Source: Paenibacillus_AR mesotrionivorans (GTDB taxonomy: Bacteria > Bacillota > Bacilli > Paenibacillales > NBRC-103111). From it: a stretch of 64,000 nucleotides of DNA. The stretch is taken from assembly GCF_046098205.1 (NCBI RefSeq), contig NZ_JBJURJ010000013.1, forward strand, positions 171,605 to 235,604. Reading direction: 5' to 3'. The position numbers and the translations under genes were made by a program. Shown here piece by piece: positions 33,972 through 42,545 of this stretch. The notes beneath the pieces are model-generated. The model saw nothing but the letters and a program-made list of their open reading frames with translations, ran no database searches and was not told the origin of the DNA. The stretch's first letter is position 1. Every line of letters begins with the position of its first letter.

Positions 33972-36379
33972 GCGCCGGGCCTGAGCTGAAAAGAGAGGCC
34001 GCAGCTGCGGCTTCAGGCGCAGAGGCCCCCCATCTGTTCGGTGTCCGGCATCTTTCGCCCGGAGGAGCTTACCATCTCCTCCGGCTGCTTGAGGCCATCA
34101 AGCCCACCCTGGTGCTGATCGAAGGACCCTCCGACGCCTCCGGATACATCCCCCATCTGGTCTCCTCCGCTGCCAAACCGCCGGTGGCCATACTGGCCTA
34201 TACGCAGGAGCTTCCCGTGCGGACAGTGATGTGGCCCTTGGCGGAGTATTCGCCGGAGTACCAGGCCATGAAGTGGGCGGTGCGCCGGGGGGTAGAGGTT
34301 CGTTTTATGGATCTGCCCTCGGATGTGACCCTGGCCCTCCAAGACCCGGATTCCCCCCGGGAGCCGGCTACTACGCCTCAGGAGGAGCCAAAGGAGCCGC
34401 AGGACCGCGTGGCGGCTCCCGGCGCAGCTCCCGCCGCTCACGAAAGCCCCCCCGCTGCTGTCCGGCGGAACCTCTATGAGGAGCTGGCTGAGCTGGCCGG
34501 GGAGCCCAACTATGAAACATACTGGGAGCGTCATTTTGAGCATAATCTGAACCCCGAGGCGTACCGCAGCGCTATCCTGGCCTTCTCCCGCCACATGCGG
34601 GAGCTGACGGAGGACGCGGAGCGGCGGGAACGCGGCGGGGAGTTCGCCTATAACGCCGTGCGGGAATCGTATATGGCCCGCTGCCTCCAGGAGGCTCTTG
34701 CAGAGGGGCACAAGCCCTCGCAGACTGTAGTGGTTTGCGGCGCTTACCACGCCTCCGCTCTGGCCGGAGCGGCTCCCGCCATGACCGACGGCGAGCTTGG
34801 GCAGCTGCCCCGCTGCTCCTCCAAGCTGGCGCTGATGCCGTATTCCTATTACCGGCTGTCCAGCATGTCAGGCTACGGGGCGGGCAACGCCGCCCCCAAC
34901 TATTTCGCCATGATGTGGGAGGCCATGCTGGAGGGGACTCTTCCCCAGCTCCCCTACCGTTATCTGGCGGAGGCCGCCCGGCTCATGCGCCGTGCAGGTA
35001 CCCACCGCTCTACCGCCGAGGTGATTGAGGCGGTGCGGCTGGCGGAGGCGCTGGCATCCCTGCATGAGGGCAGCGCAACTGTGCTGGCCGACCTGCGGGA
35101 TGCCGCGCGGACACTCCTGGGCCAAGGGGACCTGGGCACAGTGGCGGAGGCATTGGCCCGGCTGGATGTGGGCACGGCTATCGGCCGGCTGCCCGAGGGA
35201 GTGGGCCAAACGCCAATTCAGGATGATTTCTCCCGGCTGCTCCGGGAGCTGAAGCTGGATAAATACCGCACCGCCGTTGCCTCGGGGCTGACTCTGGACC
35301 TGCGGGAAAACCGCAGAGTCTCCTCGGAGGAGGCCGCCCTGCTCGACTTAAGGCGCTCCCGCTTCCTGCACCGGCTCGCCTGGCTGGACATCGGCTTTGC
35401 GCAGCATCGGGCCAGCGGCCAGCAGGATGCCTCCTGGAAGGAGGAGTGGGTGCTGCAATGGACCCCCGAAAGCGAAATCCGCCTGGTGGAGGCCGTGCTG
35501 CTGGGGGAAACCGTGGAGCTGGCGGCCGCCTTCAAGCTGCGGCAGAGCATGGAAGCCTGCAGCAGCATCGCCGAAGCCTCGCAGCTGATCAACATGGCAT
35601 GCCTCTGCGGCCTGACCGCCCAGATGGAGACGGGCATCAGCGTCCTCCAGCGCCTGGCCGCCGACAGCCGCGATGTGGCCGGAATGGCCGGCGCAGCCGC
35701 CGAGCTGGCAGTGGTGCTGGGCTATGGCACCCTCCGCCGGGTGGAGACCGGGCATCTCGGTCCCATGATGCGCCAGCTGTTCGTGCGCAGCTGCCTGTAT
35801 CTGCCCGATGCAGCGGGCTGCAGCGACGAAGCGGCGGCGGGGATGGCCCAAGCTATGGGCCAGCTGGATGCCCTAAGCCGCGAGCATGAGGAATGGGCCG
35901 ACGGGGAGCTGTGGACCGCTGAGCTGCGGAAGCTGGCGGACCGGGATGACCGCAACCCCAAGCTTTCCGGCCTGGCCTGTGCAATCCTGCTGGAGCGTGG
36001 CCTTCTGACGGCTGAGGAGGCCGGAGCGGAAATGTCCCGCCGTCTGTCCCCAGGCATCCCGGCTGAGCTGGGTGCGGGATGGTTCGAGGGACTGTCCATG
36101 CGCAACCGCTACGCCCTTCTGTCCAGGCCGCATCTGTGGGAGCAGCTGGACGGGTATATTGCAGGTCTGGACGAGGAGCAGTTCCGCCGCGCTCTGGTGT
36201 TCCTGCGTCGGGCCTTCAGCACCTTCTCCCACAAGGAGAAAACCATGGCCGCCGAGCTTCTCGGCGAGCTGTGGCGGACGGATACGGAAGAAACCGCAGA
36301 AGCGGTAACCGGAGAATTGGGAGAGGAGGAGAAGTCGATGCTGGACAGCTTGAACGATTTTGACTTCGGTGATTTCTGA
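33968..36379 (+). CDS. DUF5682-family protein with TraB/EreA-like motifs, gene 4 of MoxR/VWA operon
   Basis: An 803-residue protein. Near the N-terminus GVRHLSPGG (Gly25-His28) and LVLIEGPSD (Glu52) are followed by VVVCGAYHASALAG (Gly258, His261). This triad layout resembles the TraB/TIKI/EreA/ChaN-type hydrolase fold, so a metal-dependent hydrolytic activity is possible. A Pro/Ala-rich linker lies around residues 120-165; the C-terminal ~400 residues are helical and Leu/Ala-rich. The ATG at 33968 overlaps the ATPase stop. No enzyme activity is established for this family. Confidence 0.85.
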   Translation: MSAGPELKREAAAAASGAEAPHLFGVRHLSPGGAYHLLRLLEAIKPTLVLIEGPSDASGYIPHLVSSAAKPPVAILAYTQELPVRTVMWPLAEYSPEYQAMKWAVRRGVEVRFMDLPSDVTLALQDPDSPREPATTPQEEPKEPQDRVAAPGAAPAAHESPPAAVRRNLYEELAELAGEPNYETYWERHFEHNLNPEAYRSAILAFSRHMRELTEDAERRERGGEFAYNAVRESYMARCLQEALAEGHKPSQTVVVCGAYHASALAGAAPAMTDGELGQLPRCSSKLALMPYSYYRLSSMSGYGAGNAAPNYFAMMWEAMLEGTLPQLPYRYLAEAARLMRRAGTHRSTAEVIEAVRLAEALASLHEGSATVLADLRDAARTLLGQGDLGTVAEALARLDVGTAIGRLPEGVGQTPIQDDFSRLLRELKLDKYRTAVASGLTLDLRENRRVSSEEAALLDLRRSRFLHRLAWLDIGFAQHRASGQQDASWKEEWVLQWTPESEIRLVEAVLLGETVELAAAFKLRQSMEACSSIAEASQLINMACLCGLTAQMETGISVLQRLAADSRDVAGMAGAAAELAVVLGYGTLRRVETGHLGPMMRQLFVRSCLYLPDAAGCSDEAAAGMAQAMGQLDALSREHEEWADGELWTAELRKLADRDDRNPKLSGLACAILLERGLLTAEEAGAEMSRRLSPGIPAELGAGWFEGLSMRNRYALLSRPHLWEQLDGYIAGLDEEQFRRALVFLRRAFSTFSHKEKTMAAELLGELWRTDTEETAEAVTGELGEEEKSMLDSLNDFDFGDF

Positions 36380-37596
36380 TGGCGGCTCCTGGGGATAAGC
36401 TTCCGGTAACCCGCTGGAGACTGATTCTGGGCAGTGCAGGCGAGGAGCGTCTGGCTGAATATGCAGGCGGCGCCGTCTCCCTTACCGAGGAAGAGCGGAT
36501 TATGGACCAGGCCCTGGCGGCCATTTATGATGACACCACCGGCGAAAGCACAGGTACCGGCTCGGGCACTGGAGGCTCCTCCCGCCGCGGCGCCGGATCG
36601 GGCCGTTCCGCCCCGGTGCTGGCCAAATGGCTGGGGGACGTACGCTCCCTGTTCGCCGAGGATACGGTATCCATCATCCAGAATGACGCCATGGAGCGCA
36701 AGGGCTGGAAGCAGCTGCTGTTCGAGCCGGAGCTCCTGGCCACCGTGAAGCCGGACATTCAGATGGTGGGCACTCTGATGACCCTCAAGGGAAAAATCCC
36801 GGAGAAAACCAAGGACACCGCACGCCTTCTGGTGAAGGCGGTAGTGGATGATCTGGTCCGCCGGATGGAGAATGATATCCGACGGGCCGTGACCGGCGCC
36901 TTAAACCGGAGGCAGCATACGCCGCTGCCCTCTCTGTCCGGGATCGACTGGAAACGGACCATCCGCCGCAACCTGAAGCATTATGATCCGGAACGCGGCA
37001 TCCTGGTGCCGGAGAAGTTCTATTACTTCGACCGGGCCCGCAAGAGCAAGGAATGGACCGTGATCCTGGACATCGACCAAAGCGGCTCCATGGCGGATTC
37101 CGTAATCTGGGCCTCTGTGGTGGGCTCCATCTTCGCTTCCATCCCGGCCTTGTCCACCCGCGTGGTGGTGTTCGATACCGAGGTGGTGGATTTAACGGAG
37201 GCCTGCGCCAATGACCCTGTGGATATGCTCTTCGGCATCCAGTTGGGCGGCGGCACGGATATCCACAAATCCGTCCGGTATTGCGAGCAGTTTGTGGAGG
37301 AGCCCAAAAAAACCCTCTTCATCCTGATCTCCGACCTGATCGAAGGCGGAAGCCAGGCCGGGTTGATCCGGCGTATGCGGGAAATGCGGGAATCCGGCGT
37401 CCGCACCCTCTGCCTCCTGGCCCTCTCCGACAGCGGGAAACCCTACTATGACGAGAATGTAGCCCGCCAGTTCGCCCGGGACGGCACTCCCAGCTTCGCC
37501 TGCACCCCCGCCATGCTGCCCACTCTGGTGGAAGGCGCCTTGAAGGGAGCCGACCTGGGTGAGCTTGCCAAAGGCCTGAACGTCCAGCAGGCATAA
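36379..37596 (+). CDS. VWA-domain protein with intact MIDAS, gene 5 of MoxR/VWA operon
   Basis: A 405-residue protein. An N-terminal helical part with a Gly/Ser-rich linker (TGTGSGTGGSSRRGAGSG) precedes a von Willebrand A domain (residues ~225-400). The MIDAS metal site DxSxS is complete (Asp233, Ser235, Ser237 in DIDQSGSM), with Thr and Asp in LGGGTDIHKS and FILISDLIEGG. It starts on the stop of gene 4 (TGATG). It should bind the MoxR ATPase as in other MoxR-VWA pairs. Confidence 0.92.
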   Translation: MAAPGDKLPVTRWRLILGSAGEERLAEYAGGAVSLTEEERIMDQALAAIYDDTTGESTGTGSGTGGSSRRGAGSGRSAPVLAKWLGDVRSLFAEDTVSIIQNDAMERKGWKQLLFEPELLATVKPDIQMVGTLMTLKGKIPEKTKDTARLLVKAVVDDLVRRMENDIRRAVTGALNRRQHTPLPSLSGIDWKRTIRRNLKHYDPERGILVPEKFYYFDRARKSKEWTVILDIDQSGSMADSVIWASVVGSIFASIPALSTRVVVFDTEVVDLTEACANDPVDMLFGIQLGGGTDIHKSVRYCEQFVEEPKKTLFILISDLIEGGSQAGLIRRMREMRESGVRTLCLLALSDSGKPYYDENVARQFARDGTPSFACTPAMLPTLVEGALKGADLGELAKGLNVQQA

Positions 37597-37616
37597 TCAG
37601 CTATCCACCGCAACCT

Positions 37617-37664
37617 AAAAAGGAGCTTCGCTTCCGACAGATCATCTGCCGGGCGCAGCTCCTT
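37617..37664. terminator. bidirectional terminator between the VWA and hydrolase genes
   Basis: AAAAAGGAGCT pairs with AGCTCCTTTT around a loop containing CAGATcatCTG. T runs occur on both strands. Confidence 0.82.
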
Positions 37665-37667
37665 TTC

Positions 37668-38717
37668 TTATATGGATCTCAGGAAAGTATCCTCCATCCA
37701 CTCCGCGAACCGCTCTTCTTCCTCCAGCTGCGGATAATGGGCGGATTCGTTGAACAGGATAAATTCCTTACGCGGAGCCTCCAGACCGTCAAAATACGTT
37801 CGGGCCGCCTTTGTGGAGGTCATGTAGTCATACTGCCCCATCACAAAAAAACAAGGTATCTCCAGCTTGTCCACCAATTCTGGAATACTCCGCTCCGATT
37901 CCTCCGCCAGCAAAATCCTCTGCGACAGTCCAACGCCTCTCCAATAACGGACCACATCCAGCAGATTATACTCCGGCGCCAGCAGGAATCCTTTTACATA
38001 AAGCATGTTATCATTCAGCTGTCTGGCTGCGCCGCCGTACTTGCGGATGAGATCACGGGGTGTAAGGATCTTCCCTTCACTGATGTCAGGCCGGAGCTTC
38101 TCCAACCGCTCCGCATCACCGGTATTTCCTGCTTCCAAAGCTTGCTCTAAGGCAAAATCCAAACCATCCAGCTCACTATCCCTATGATCGGCGACCTGCC
38201 CGATGCCGATATAAGCGGCGAACTTTTCCGGCGCCTGTGCCGCCGCCTTCATGCCGATGTAGGTGCCGAAGGAATGGCCCACCAGCAATACCTTGGAAAC
38301 ATCCAGCTCTGCTGTTACATAGTCAGTCAGAGCCAGTAGGTCCTCCACCAGCAAATCCGACGACAGCCCGGAATAGTCCTCGCCGAAGTGAAAGGATTTC
38401 CCGCTGCCGCGCTGGTCATAATGCACAATGGTAAAGTTCCGCTCCAGCCGCTTCTGATACTCCCGTATGTAAGGAATTTCGGAGCAGCCCGGACCCCCGT
38501 GGACAAAAATGACGATGGGATTGCTCCGGTCCTCTCCACGAATCATAACCTCGTGTCCGGTTCCGTTTATGTGAATCTGCTTCAGCATGCTGACGCTGCT
38601 TTCCCCTTTAATGGCAGGTGTCCATGTAGGCATGAAGAAGCCGGCGGCTAACACCAGAATCATAATGGCTCCGCAGATAAAGCCGGTTTTTGCAGCTTTT
38701 CCAAGCGGTTTCTTCAT
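37668..38717 (-). CDS. alpha/beta hydrolase, proline-iminopeptidase-like
   Basis: A 349-residue hydrolase anchored by an N-terminal membrane segment (FICGAIMILVLAAGFFM). The oxyanion motif HGGPGCSE and nucleophile elbow VGHSFGTYIG (Ser) are intact; catalytic Asp and His lie near GQYDYM and ESAHYPQ. This is the layout of proline iminopeptidase-like enzymes. Its ATG overlaps the stop of the beta-lactamase-like gene (ATGA), so it is the third gene of the TetR operon. The substrate is unknown. Confidence 0.88.
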   Translation of the reverse strand: MKKPLGKAAKTGFICGAIMILVLAAGFFMPTWTPAIKGESSVSMLKQIHINGTGHEVMIRGEDRSNPIVIFVHGGPGCSEIPYIREYQKRLERNFTIVHYDQRGSGKSFHFGEDYSGLSSDLLVEDLLALTDYVTAELDVSKVLLVGHSFGTYIGMKAAAQAPEKFAAYIGIGQVADHRDSELDGLDFALEQALEAGNTGDAERLEKLRPDISEGKILTPRDLIRKYGGAARQLNDNMLYVKGFLLAPEYNLLDVVRYWRGVGLSQRILLAEESERSIPELVDKLEIPCFFVMGQYDYMTSTKAARTYFDGLEAPRKEFILFNESAHYPQLEEEERFAEWMEDTFLRSI

Positions 38718-39754
38718 GCTTTGTACCCCATGGCCAGCTTCATCACCAGCCGGATGGCATAGGACGGATGCGCCAGCTGATTCAAGTCTCCCACCATAAA
38801 CAAATCCTTCAGCGGATAATAAAACGCAAACGAGCCAGTGGTTCCCGAGTGTCCTAACAGCTCTCCTTTCCCCATAAAAAGGGTGTTTGCGGAACGGAGC
38901 GGAATCTGCATAAAACCTCCACCATAACGGATCGGCCCCATGGAAAGCTGCAGCCTCCGGTAAACCGCCAGCTTCTCCAGCAGACGGACCGGAAACAAGG
39001 CGCCGTTGAAGAAGCCCTTCAGGAAAACCATCAGTTCTACCGCGGTGGTGATGCACCCGCCGCTGGCCCGGTAGCTGCTGATTGCCTGCGGACGATGCAG
39101 CCGTTGGTCCTTGTAATAAATCTCCGGCACGGTATGCTCCGGCCCAGTGGGCAGATAGGTCCGGGCAAGCCCCAGCGGCCCGAATATCCGCTTTTCATAC
39201 ACCTTTTCCAGGGGCAGCCCCTCGATCTGTTCGATCACGTGTCCCATCAAATCAAAATTGATGTCCGAATAATAGGCTTTGGACGATGCGGGCTGTGGTG
39301 CAAAATGGGGACGAAGCTTCTTCGTCTCCTCCACCATTTGGGCGAATGTGATGGAGTAGTCTTCGGTGAGCGTTCTCTTCCGCATATTGCTGCCTTCCTC
39401 AAAATAATCCGGCAAACCGCTTGTCTGAAACAGCAAATCCGCCACGGTCAGCTCAAAGGAATATTCCCTGCCTTTGTACACATGCAGCCCCTTAAGCACC
39501 GCTTCATCCACATGCCTGGCCACCTTGTCCTCCAGAGACAGCCGTCCCTGCTCCCATAGCTGAAGGATACAGACCGTGGTAAACAGCTTGGCCGTGCTGG
39601 CCATGGTAAGGGGTGAATCCGCATGTTTCCCCCCGTATCCGAAGCAAGCTGACACATCCCCCTTTGTGTTCTCCACCAGCAATACGGCCTCGTAAATTCG
39701 ATTGGAGCCTGTTGTTTGCTGAAACATCTTTTCCAACGCCAATGTTTGCTTCAT
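38714..39754 (-). CDS. serine hydrolase, beta-lactamase/class C-like
   Basis: A 346-residue penicillin-binding-protein-type hydrolase. The SxxK motif is Ser53-Thr-Ala-Lys56, the tyrosine motif lies in YYSDINFDLMGHVIEQ, and HSGTTGS is the third box. No signal peptide is seen. Family members act on peptides, esters or beta-lactams. GGGAGG lies before the ATG, which overlaps the TetR stop, and the next gene starts on its stop: one coupled operon TetR-hydrolase-hydrolase. Confidence 0.9.
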   Translation of the reverse strand: MKQTLALEKMFQQTTGSNRIYEAVLLVENTKGDVSACFGYGGKHADSPLTMASTAKLFTTVCILQLWEQGRLSLEDKVARHVDEAVLKGLHVYKGREYSFELTVADLLFQTSGLPDYFEEGSNMRKRTLTEDYSITFAQMVEETKKLRPHFAPQPASSKAYYSDINFDLMGHVIEQIEGLPLEKVYEKRIFGPLGLARTYLPTGPEHTVPEIYYKDQRLHRPQAISSYRASGGCITTAVELMVFLKGFFNGALFPVRLLEKLAVYRRLQLSMGPIRYGGGFMQIPLRSANTLFMGKGELLGHSGTTGSFAFYYPLKDLFMVGDLNQLAHPSYAIRLVMKLAMGYKA

Positions 39755-40344
39755 CACCGTACCTCCCTTGCGCGCAAAATATCCAGAAGCCAATCTGCTT
39801 CGGGAAGCGGGTTTCCCGGGGTCAACGCAAGCTCCTGGGCGATGCCTTGTATGGAGCACCAAAATGCCATGGAAAGAGCCATCGGATGGCCGGGCCTGAT
39901 CTCACCCAGCCTCTGCCCCTCCTCGATAAGCGGCACACATTGCTCAATCAGGTTATGATTGGTGAGGAGCGCTCCTGCTATAGGAGAAATCGCTTGCGCA
40001 TTGTAGCTGGCATAAGCCATAAAAACGAACATTTTCGCAGCCTGCGGTCTTTCGGCTATCATGTGCAGCAAACCTCTAACCTGTTTTTCCAGAAGAACAA
40101 GGGGACTGACCCCTTCCCCGGCCTCTGCCTCCAGAATCATCTTGCTGCAGCCGATTTCCACAAGTGCTTCAAACAGGCTTTCCTTGGTGCTGAAATAGTT
40201 AAACATCAACCCGGAGCTGATGCCGGCGATTCTGGAAATTTCCCTTGTGGAGGTGCCGTGGAAGCCCTTGGTAATAAACTGGTCCAGGGCGATTTGCAGC
40301 AGCTGCAAACGCCGGTGCTCATGCTGCTCCGCTCTTTTTCCCAT
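39754..40344 (-). CDS. TetR-family regulator of the hydrolase operon
   Basis: About 196 residues. The helix-turn-helix reads TREISRIAGISSGLMFNYFSTKESLF. The ligand domain (residues ~60-190) is helical and unassigned. The ATG at 40344 follows AGGAGG; an ATG at 40368 in the same frame is possible. A 16-bp palindrome (40361-40376) overlaps this region and is the likely operator. It heads an operon with two hydrolases, so it probably represses itself and them. Confidence 0.9.
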   Translation of the reverse strand: MGKRAEQHEHRRLQLLQIALDQFITKGFHGTSTREISRIAGISSGLMFNYFSTKESLFEALVEIGCSKMILEAEAGEGVSPLVLLEKQVRGLLHMIAERPQAAKMFVFMAYASYNAQAISPIAGALLTNHNLIEQCVPLIEEGQRLGEIRPGHPMALSMAFWCSIQGIAQELALTPGNPLPEADWLLDILRAREVR

Positions 40345-40360
40345 AAGCCCTCCTAATATC

Positions 40361-40376
40361 CTAAGCATATGCTTAG
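40361..40376. promoter_or_regulatory. 16-bp palindrome, probable TetR operator
   Basis: Perfect CTAAGCATATGCTTAG, 17 bases before the TetR start. Confidence 0.6.
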
Positions 40377-40424
40377 CATAACACAAGTTATGTTAGCAAG
40401 CTATATCCCCAAGTACATTGCATT

Positions 40425-40462
40425 GTTAGGTACTTATGCTTTATAATGGCTCTGTACTTAAC
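40425..40462. promoter_or_regulatory. PadR promoter region with spaced inverted half-sites
   Basis: GTTAGGTAC (40425-40433) and GTACTTAAC (40454-40462) are inverted with one mismatch and flank a TATAAT at 40442-40447. This would suit PadR autorepression. Confidence 0.5.
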
Positions 40463-40495
40463 ATTATTAGGTAGGTTTGGGGGAGGTGAGCCCCT

Positions 40496-40810
40496 TTGAA
40501 CGCGGAAATGCTGAAAGGCACTGTCGACCTGTTGATCCTGTCTGTATTGAACACCCGGGACAATTACGGCTACGAAATTTCCAAGGCCATCAAGGAGCGC
40601 ACGGAAGGAGCCTTCGAAATCCAGGAGGCTACCTTATATCTGGCCCTGAAGCGGCTGGAGAAGCATCATGCCATCTCGGCATATTGGGGAGACCAGAGCC
40701 ACGGCGGCCGCCGCAAATATTACAGGCTCACCGGAGAGGGCAAGCAGCTCCTGGATACCCATATCGCCAGCTGGAAGCTGATGTCGGAAATCGTGAACCG
40801 GTTTATTTGA
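40496..40810 (+). CDS. PadR-family regulator
   Basis: A 104-residue short PadR winged helix: MLKGTVDLLILSVLNTRDNYGYEISKAI, with the LYLALKRLEKHHAISAYW recognition helix/wing and GGRRKYYRLT. The TTG at 40496 follows GGAGG at nine bases. It is followed 12 bases later by a membrane protein gene that should be its target. Confidence 0.9.
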   Translation: MNAEMLKGTVDLLILSVLNTRDNYGYEISKAIKERTEGAFEIQEATLYLALKRLEKHHAISAYWGDQSHGGRRKYYRLTGEGKQLLDTHIASWKLMSEIVNRFI

Positions 40811-40822
40811 GGAGATGGAGTC

Positions 40823-41467
40823 ATGAGAAATTGGGCCCGTAAGGTATTCAGCCTGGCGGAGCTGCGCTACAGTCCGGTGCTGCTCCTGTCCATCGTGGTC
40901 TGTGTGGTGGCGTATACGATTGACGAACAGATCGATCCCCAAGACCAGCTTTGGCTGGCTGTGACCTATTATATATCCTTCTCACTGGCTGCTTTATGGT
41001 GCGGGATAAACTATATCGGGCATATCCGCGTCAATAATCTATACCGGAAGCATGGGGATATCGGGGCGTATGTGGAGCAATTGGTGATGGATGCCGAGGA
41101 CAAAACCGAACTGCGCAACTTTCTGGAAGACTTCGCAGCGGATCTGGAGGAGCAGGGCCGGTCCGGGGAAGAAGCGGCCAAGGAGGTCATCAGCCAGTTT
41201 CAGGTCAGGGAATTTCTGGCCATGTCCAAACACACCGTTCCCTTCGAAACTCACGGGCACCACTATTTGCTGGGGTATGGCATCCTGCTGCTGGGGGTTT
41301 GTGCTATGGCTACGTCGGTTGAAATGCTTCTGGCGCAGCCACCACTCGTTTGGCTGATCATCAGTTCGGTATCAGGAGTGTACGGCGTCTCCTTGTTCGG
41401 GGTGTACGTGCTGTACAAGCTTTTGGACCTGTTCATATATAAGAAGCTCAAAAATTATTTCTCGTAG
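40823..41467 (+). CDS. membrane protein paired with PadR
   Basis: A 214-residue protein with four likely membrane segments (residues ~19-36, 45-64, 150-168, 175-200) and a soluble helical stretch between them (YVEQLVMDAEDKTELRNFLEDFAADLEEQ). Placement after padR resembles the PadR/DUF1700-type pairs that respond to envelope stress. GGAGATGGAG lies before the ATG. Function unknown. Confidence 0.8.
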   Translation: MRNWARKVFSLAELRYSPVLLLSIVVCVVAYTIDEQIDPQDQLWLAVTYYISFSLAALWCGINYIGHIRVNNLYRKHGDIGAYVEQLVMDAEDKTELRNFLEDFAADLEEQGRSGEEAAKEVISQFQVREFLAMSKHTVPFETHGHHYLLGYGILLLGVCAMATSVEMLLAQPPLVWLIISSVSGVYGVSLFGVYVLYKLLDLFIYKKLKNYFS

Positions 41468-41517
41468 CCCGTCGCGCAGACCAAAAAAGAGAAACCATAC
41501 AAAAGGAGTGGAGTTCG

Positions 41518-42150
41518 ATGGAGGAATGGGTTTACAGCATTATGGATTCGTTCGGCTATGCCGGAATTTTCCTGTTGATTGCGGTGGAGAACCTCTTCCC
41601 GCCCATCCCCTCCGAGGTGATCCTCACCTTGGGCGGGTTTATGACCACCACCACTAGCATGACGGTGATAGGCGCGATTATCGCGGCAACGGCCGGTTCT
41701 GTGGCAGGGGCGCTTTGCCTATACGGCGTAGGCCGGCTGCTGTCTGCCGAACGGCTGACGGATATTGTAGTCCGGTACGGGAAGGTGCTGCGCCTAAAGC
41801 CGGAGGATATCAATAAGGCGGAGACCTGGTTTGCCAAGCATGGAACCTGGACCGTTCTGCTGGGCAGACTGGTTCCCCTGATCCGCAGCCTGATCTCCAT
41901 TCCCGCGGGCAGCGCCAAAATGAATCTGGTCTCCTTCCTGCTGCTGACCACCCTGGGCTCCCTGATTTGGAACACGGCCCTGGTTTATGTAGGCTCGATT
42001 CTGGGCAATTCCTGGGACAGCGTTCTGGCTTACATGGATATGTACTCCAATGTGGTGTACGCCCTGCTGGCTATCTCCATGCTGGTGTTCGCCCTTGTTT
42101 TTTACCGCTACCGCATCGCCAAAAAGAAGGTCACCCGCACCGATGGGTAA
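41518..42150 (+). CDS. DedA-family membrane protein
   Basis: A 210-residue protein of the DedA/SNARE-associated type: AVENLFPPIPSEVILTLGGF near the start and GRLVPLIRSLISIPAGSAKMNLVSFLLLTTLGSLIWN in the middle carry the family's conserved charged residues. DedA proteins flip undecaprenyl phosphate or other phospholipid carriers. AAAAGGAG precedes the ATG. Probably in the padR operon (50-base gap). Confidence 0.95.
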   Translation: MEEWVYSIMDSFGYAGIFLLIAVENLFPPIPSEVILTLGGFMTTTTSMTVIGAIIAATAGSVAGALCLYGVGRLLSAERLTDIVVRYGKVLRLKPEDINKAETWFAKHGTWTVLLGRLVPLIRSLISIPAGSAKMNLVSFLLLTTLGSLIWNTALVYVGSILGNSWDSVLAYMDMYSNVVYALLAISMLVFALVFYRYRIAKKKVTRTDG

Positions 42151-42162
42151 TGGTTGAAAGCA

Positions 42163-42210
42163 AAGTAACCAGCTCGCAGGCTGATAGCCTGAGCTGGTTA
42201 CTTTTTTTTG
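42163..42210 (+). terminator. terminator after dedA-like gene
   Basis: AAGTAACCAGCTC / GAGCTGGTTACTT with inner CAGGCTgataGCCTG, then eight T. Confidence 0.92.
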
Positions 42211-42256
42211 CGAGTCAGATCCTACACGAACGTGCCGCGTTTGGCCGGTTTTGTTC

Positions 42257-42443
42257 GCTAACGGAAGAGAGAGCCCTTATTTCGCCAAAAACACTCCTTC
42301 CACAAATCTAACGGCGGCCACAGCCTCTATTGGGCCCCATTTCCACTCTGCAGGGACTTTTTTAGCTCAATAGCGTCTCCTGCTTCCGTTAGATTTTGCA
42401 GCACCCCATTTTTGGGCAAATAGCGTCTCTCACCGCCGTTAAA
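42257..42443. repeat. 187-bp dyad intergenic element, copy C
   Basis: Direct units at 42257 (GCTAACGG) and 42307 (TCTAACGG); inverted units ending at 42393 (CCGTTAGA) and 42443 (CCGTTAAA). Lies between convergent genes; nothing else is seen in the gap. Confidence 0.88.
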
Positions 42444-42545
42444 AAAAGAAGAGAGCATCCGCAAGTTTGCTCTCTTCCGCTGCTTCAACCAACCGGCCTT
42501 TAGAGACTTCGACGAAATAAAGTACCGCTAATTTCCTCGCAGCTC

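Noticed and set aside
37668..39056. A hydrolase gene starting at 39056
   Set aside because: The extra N-terminal part overlaps the serine hydrolase gene in another frame; the ATG at 38717 is coupled to that gene's stop.
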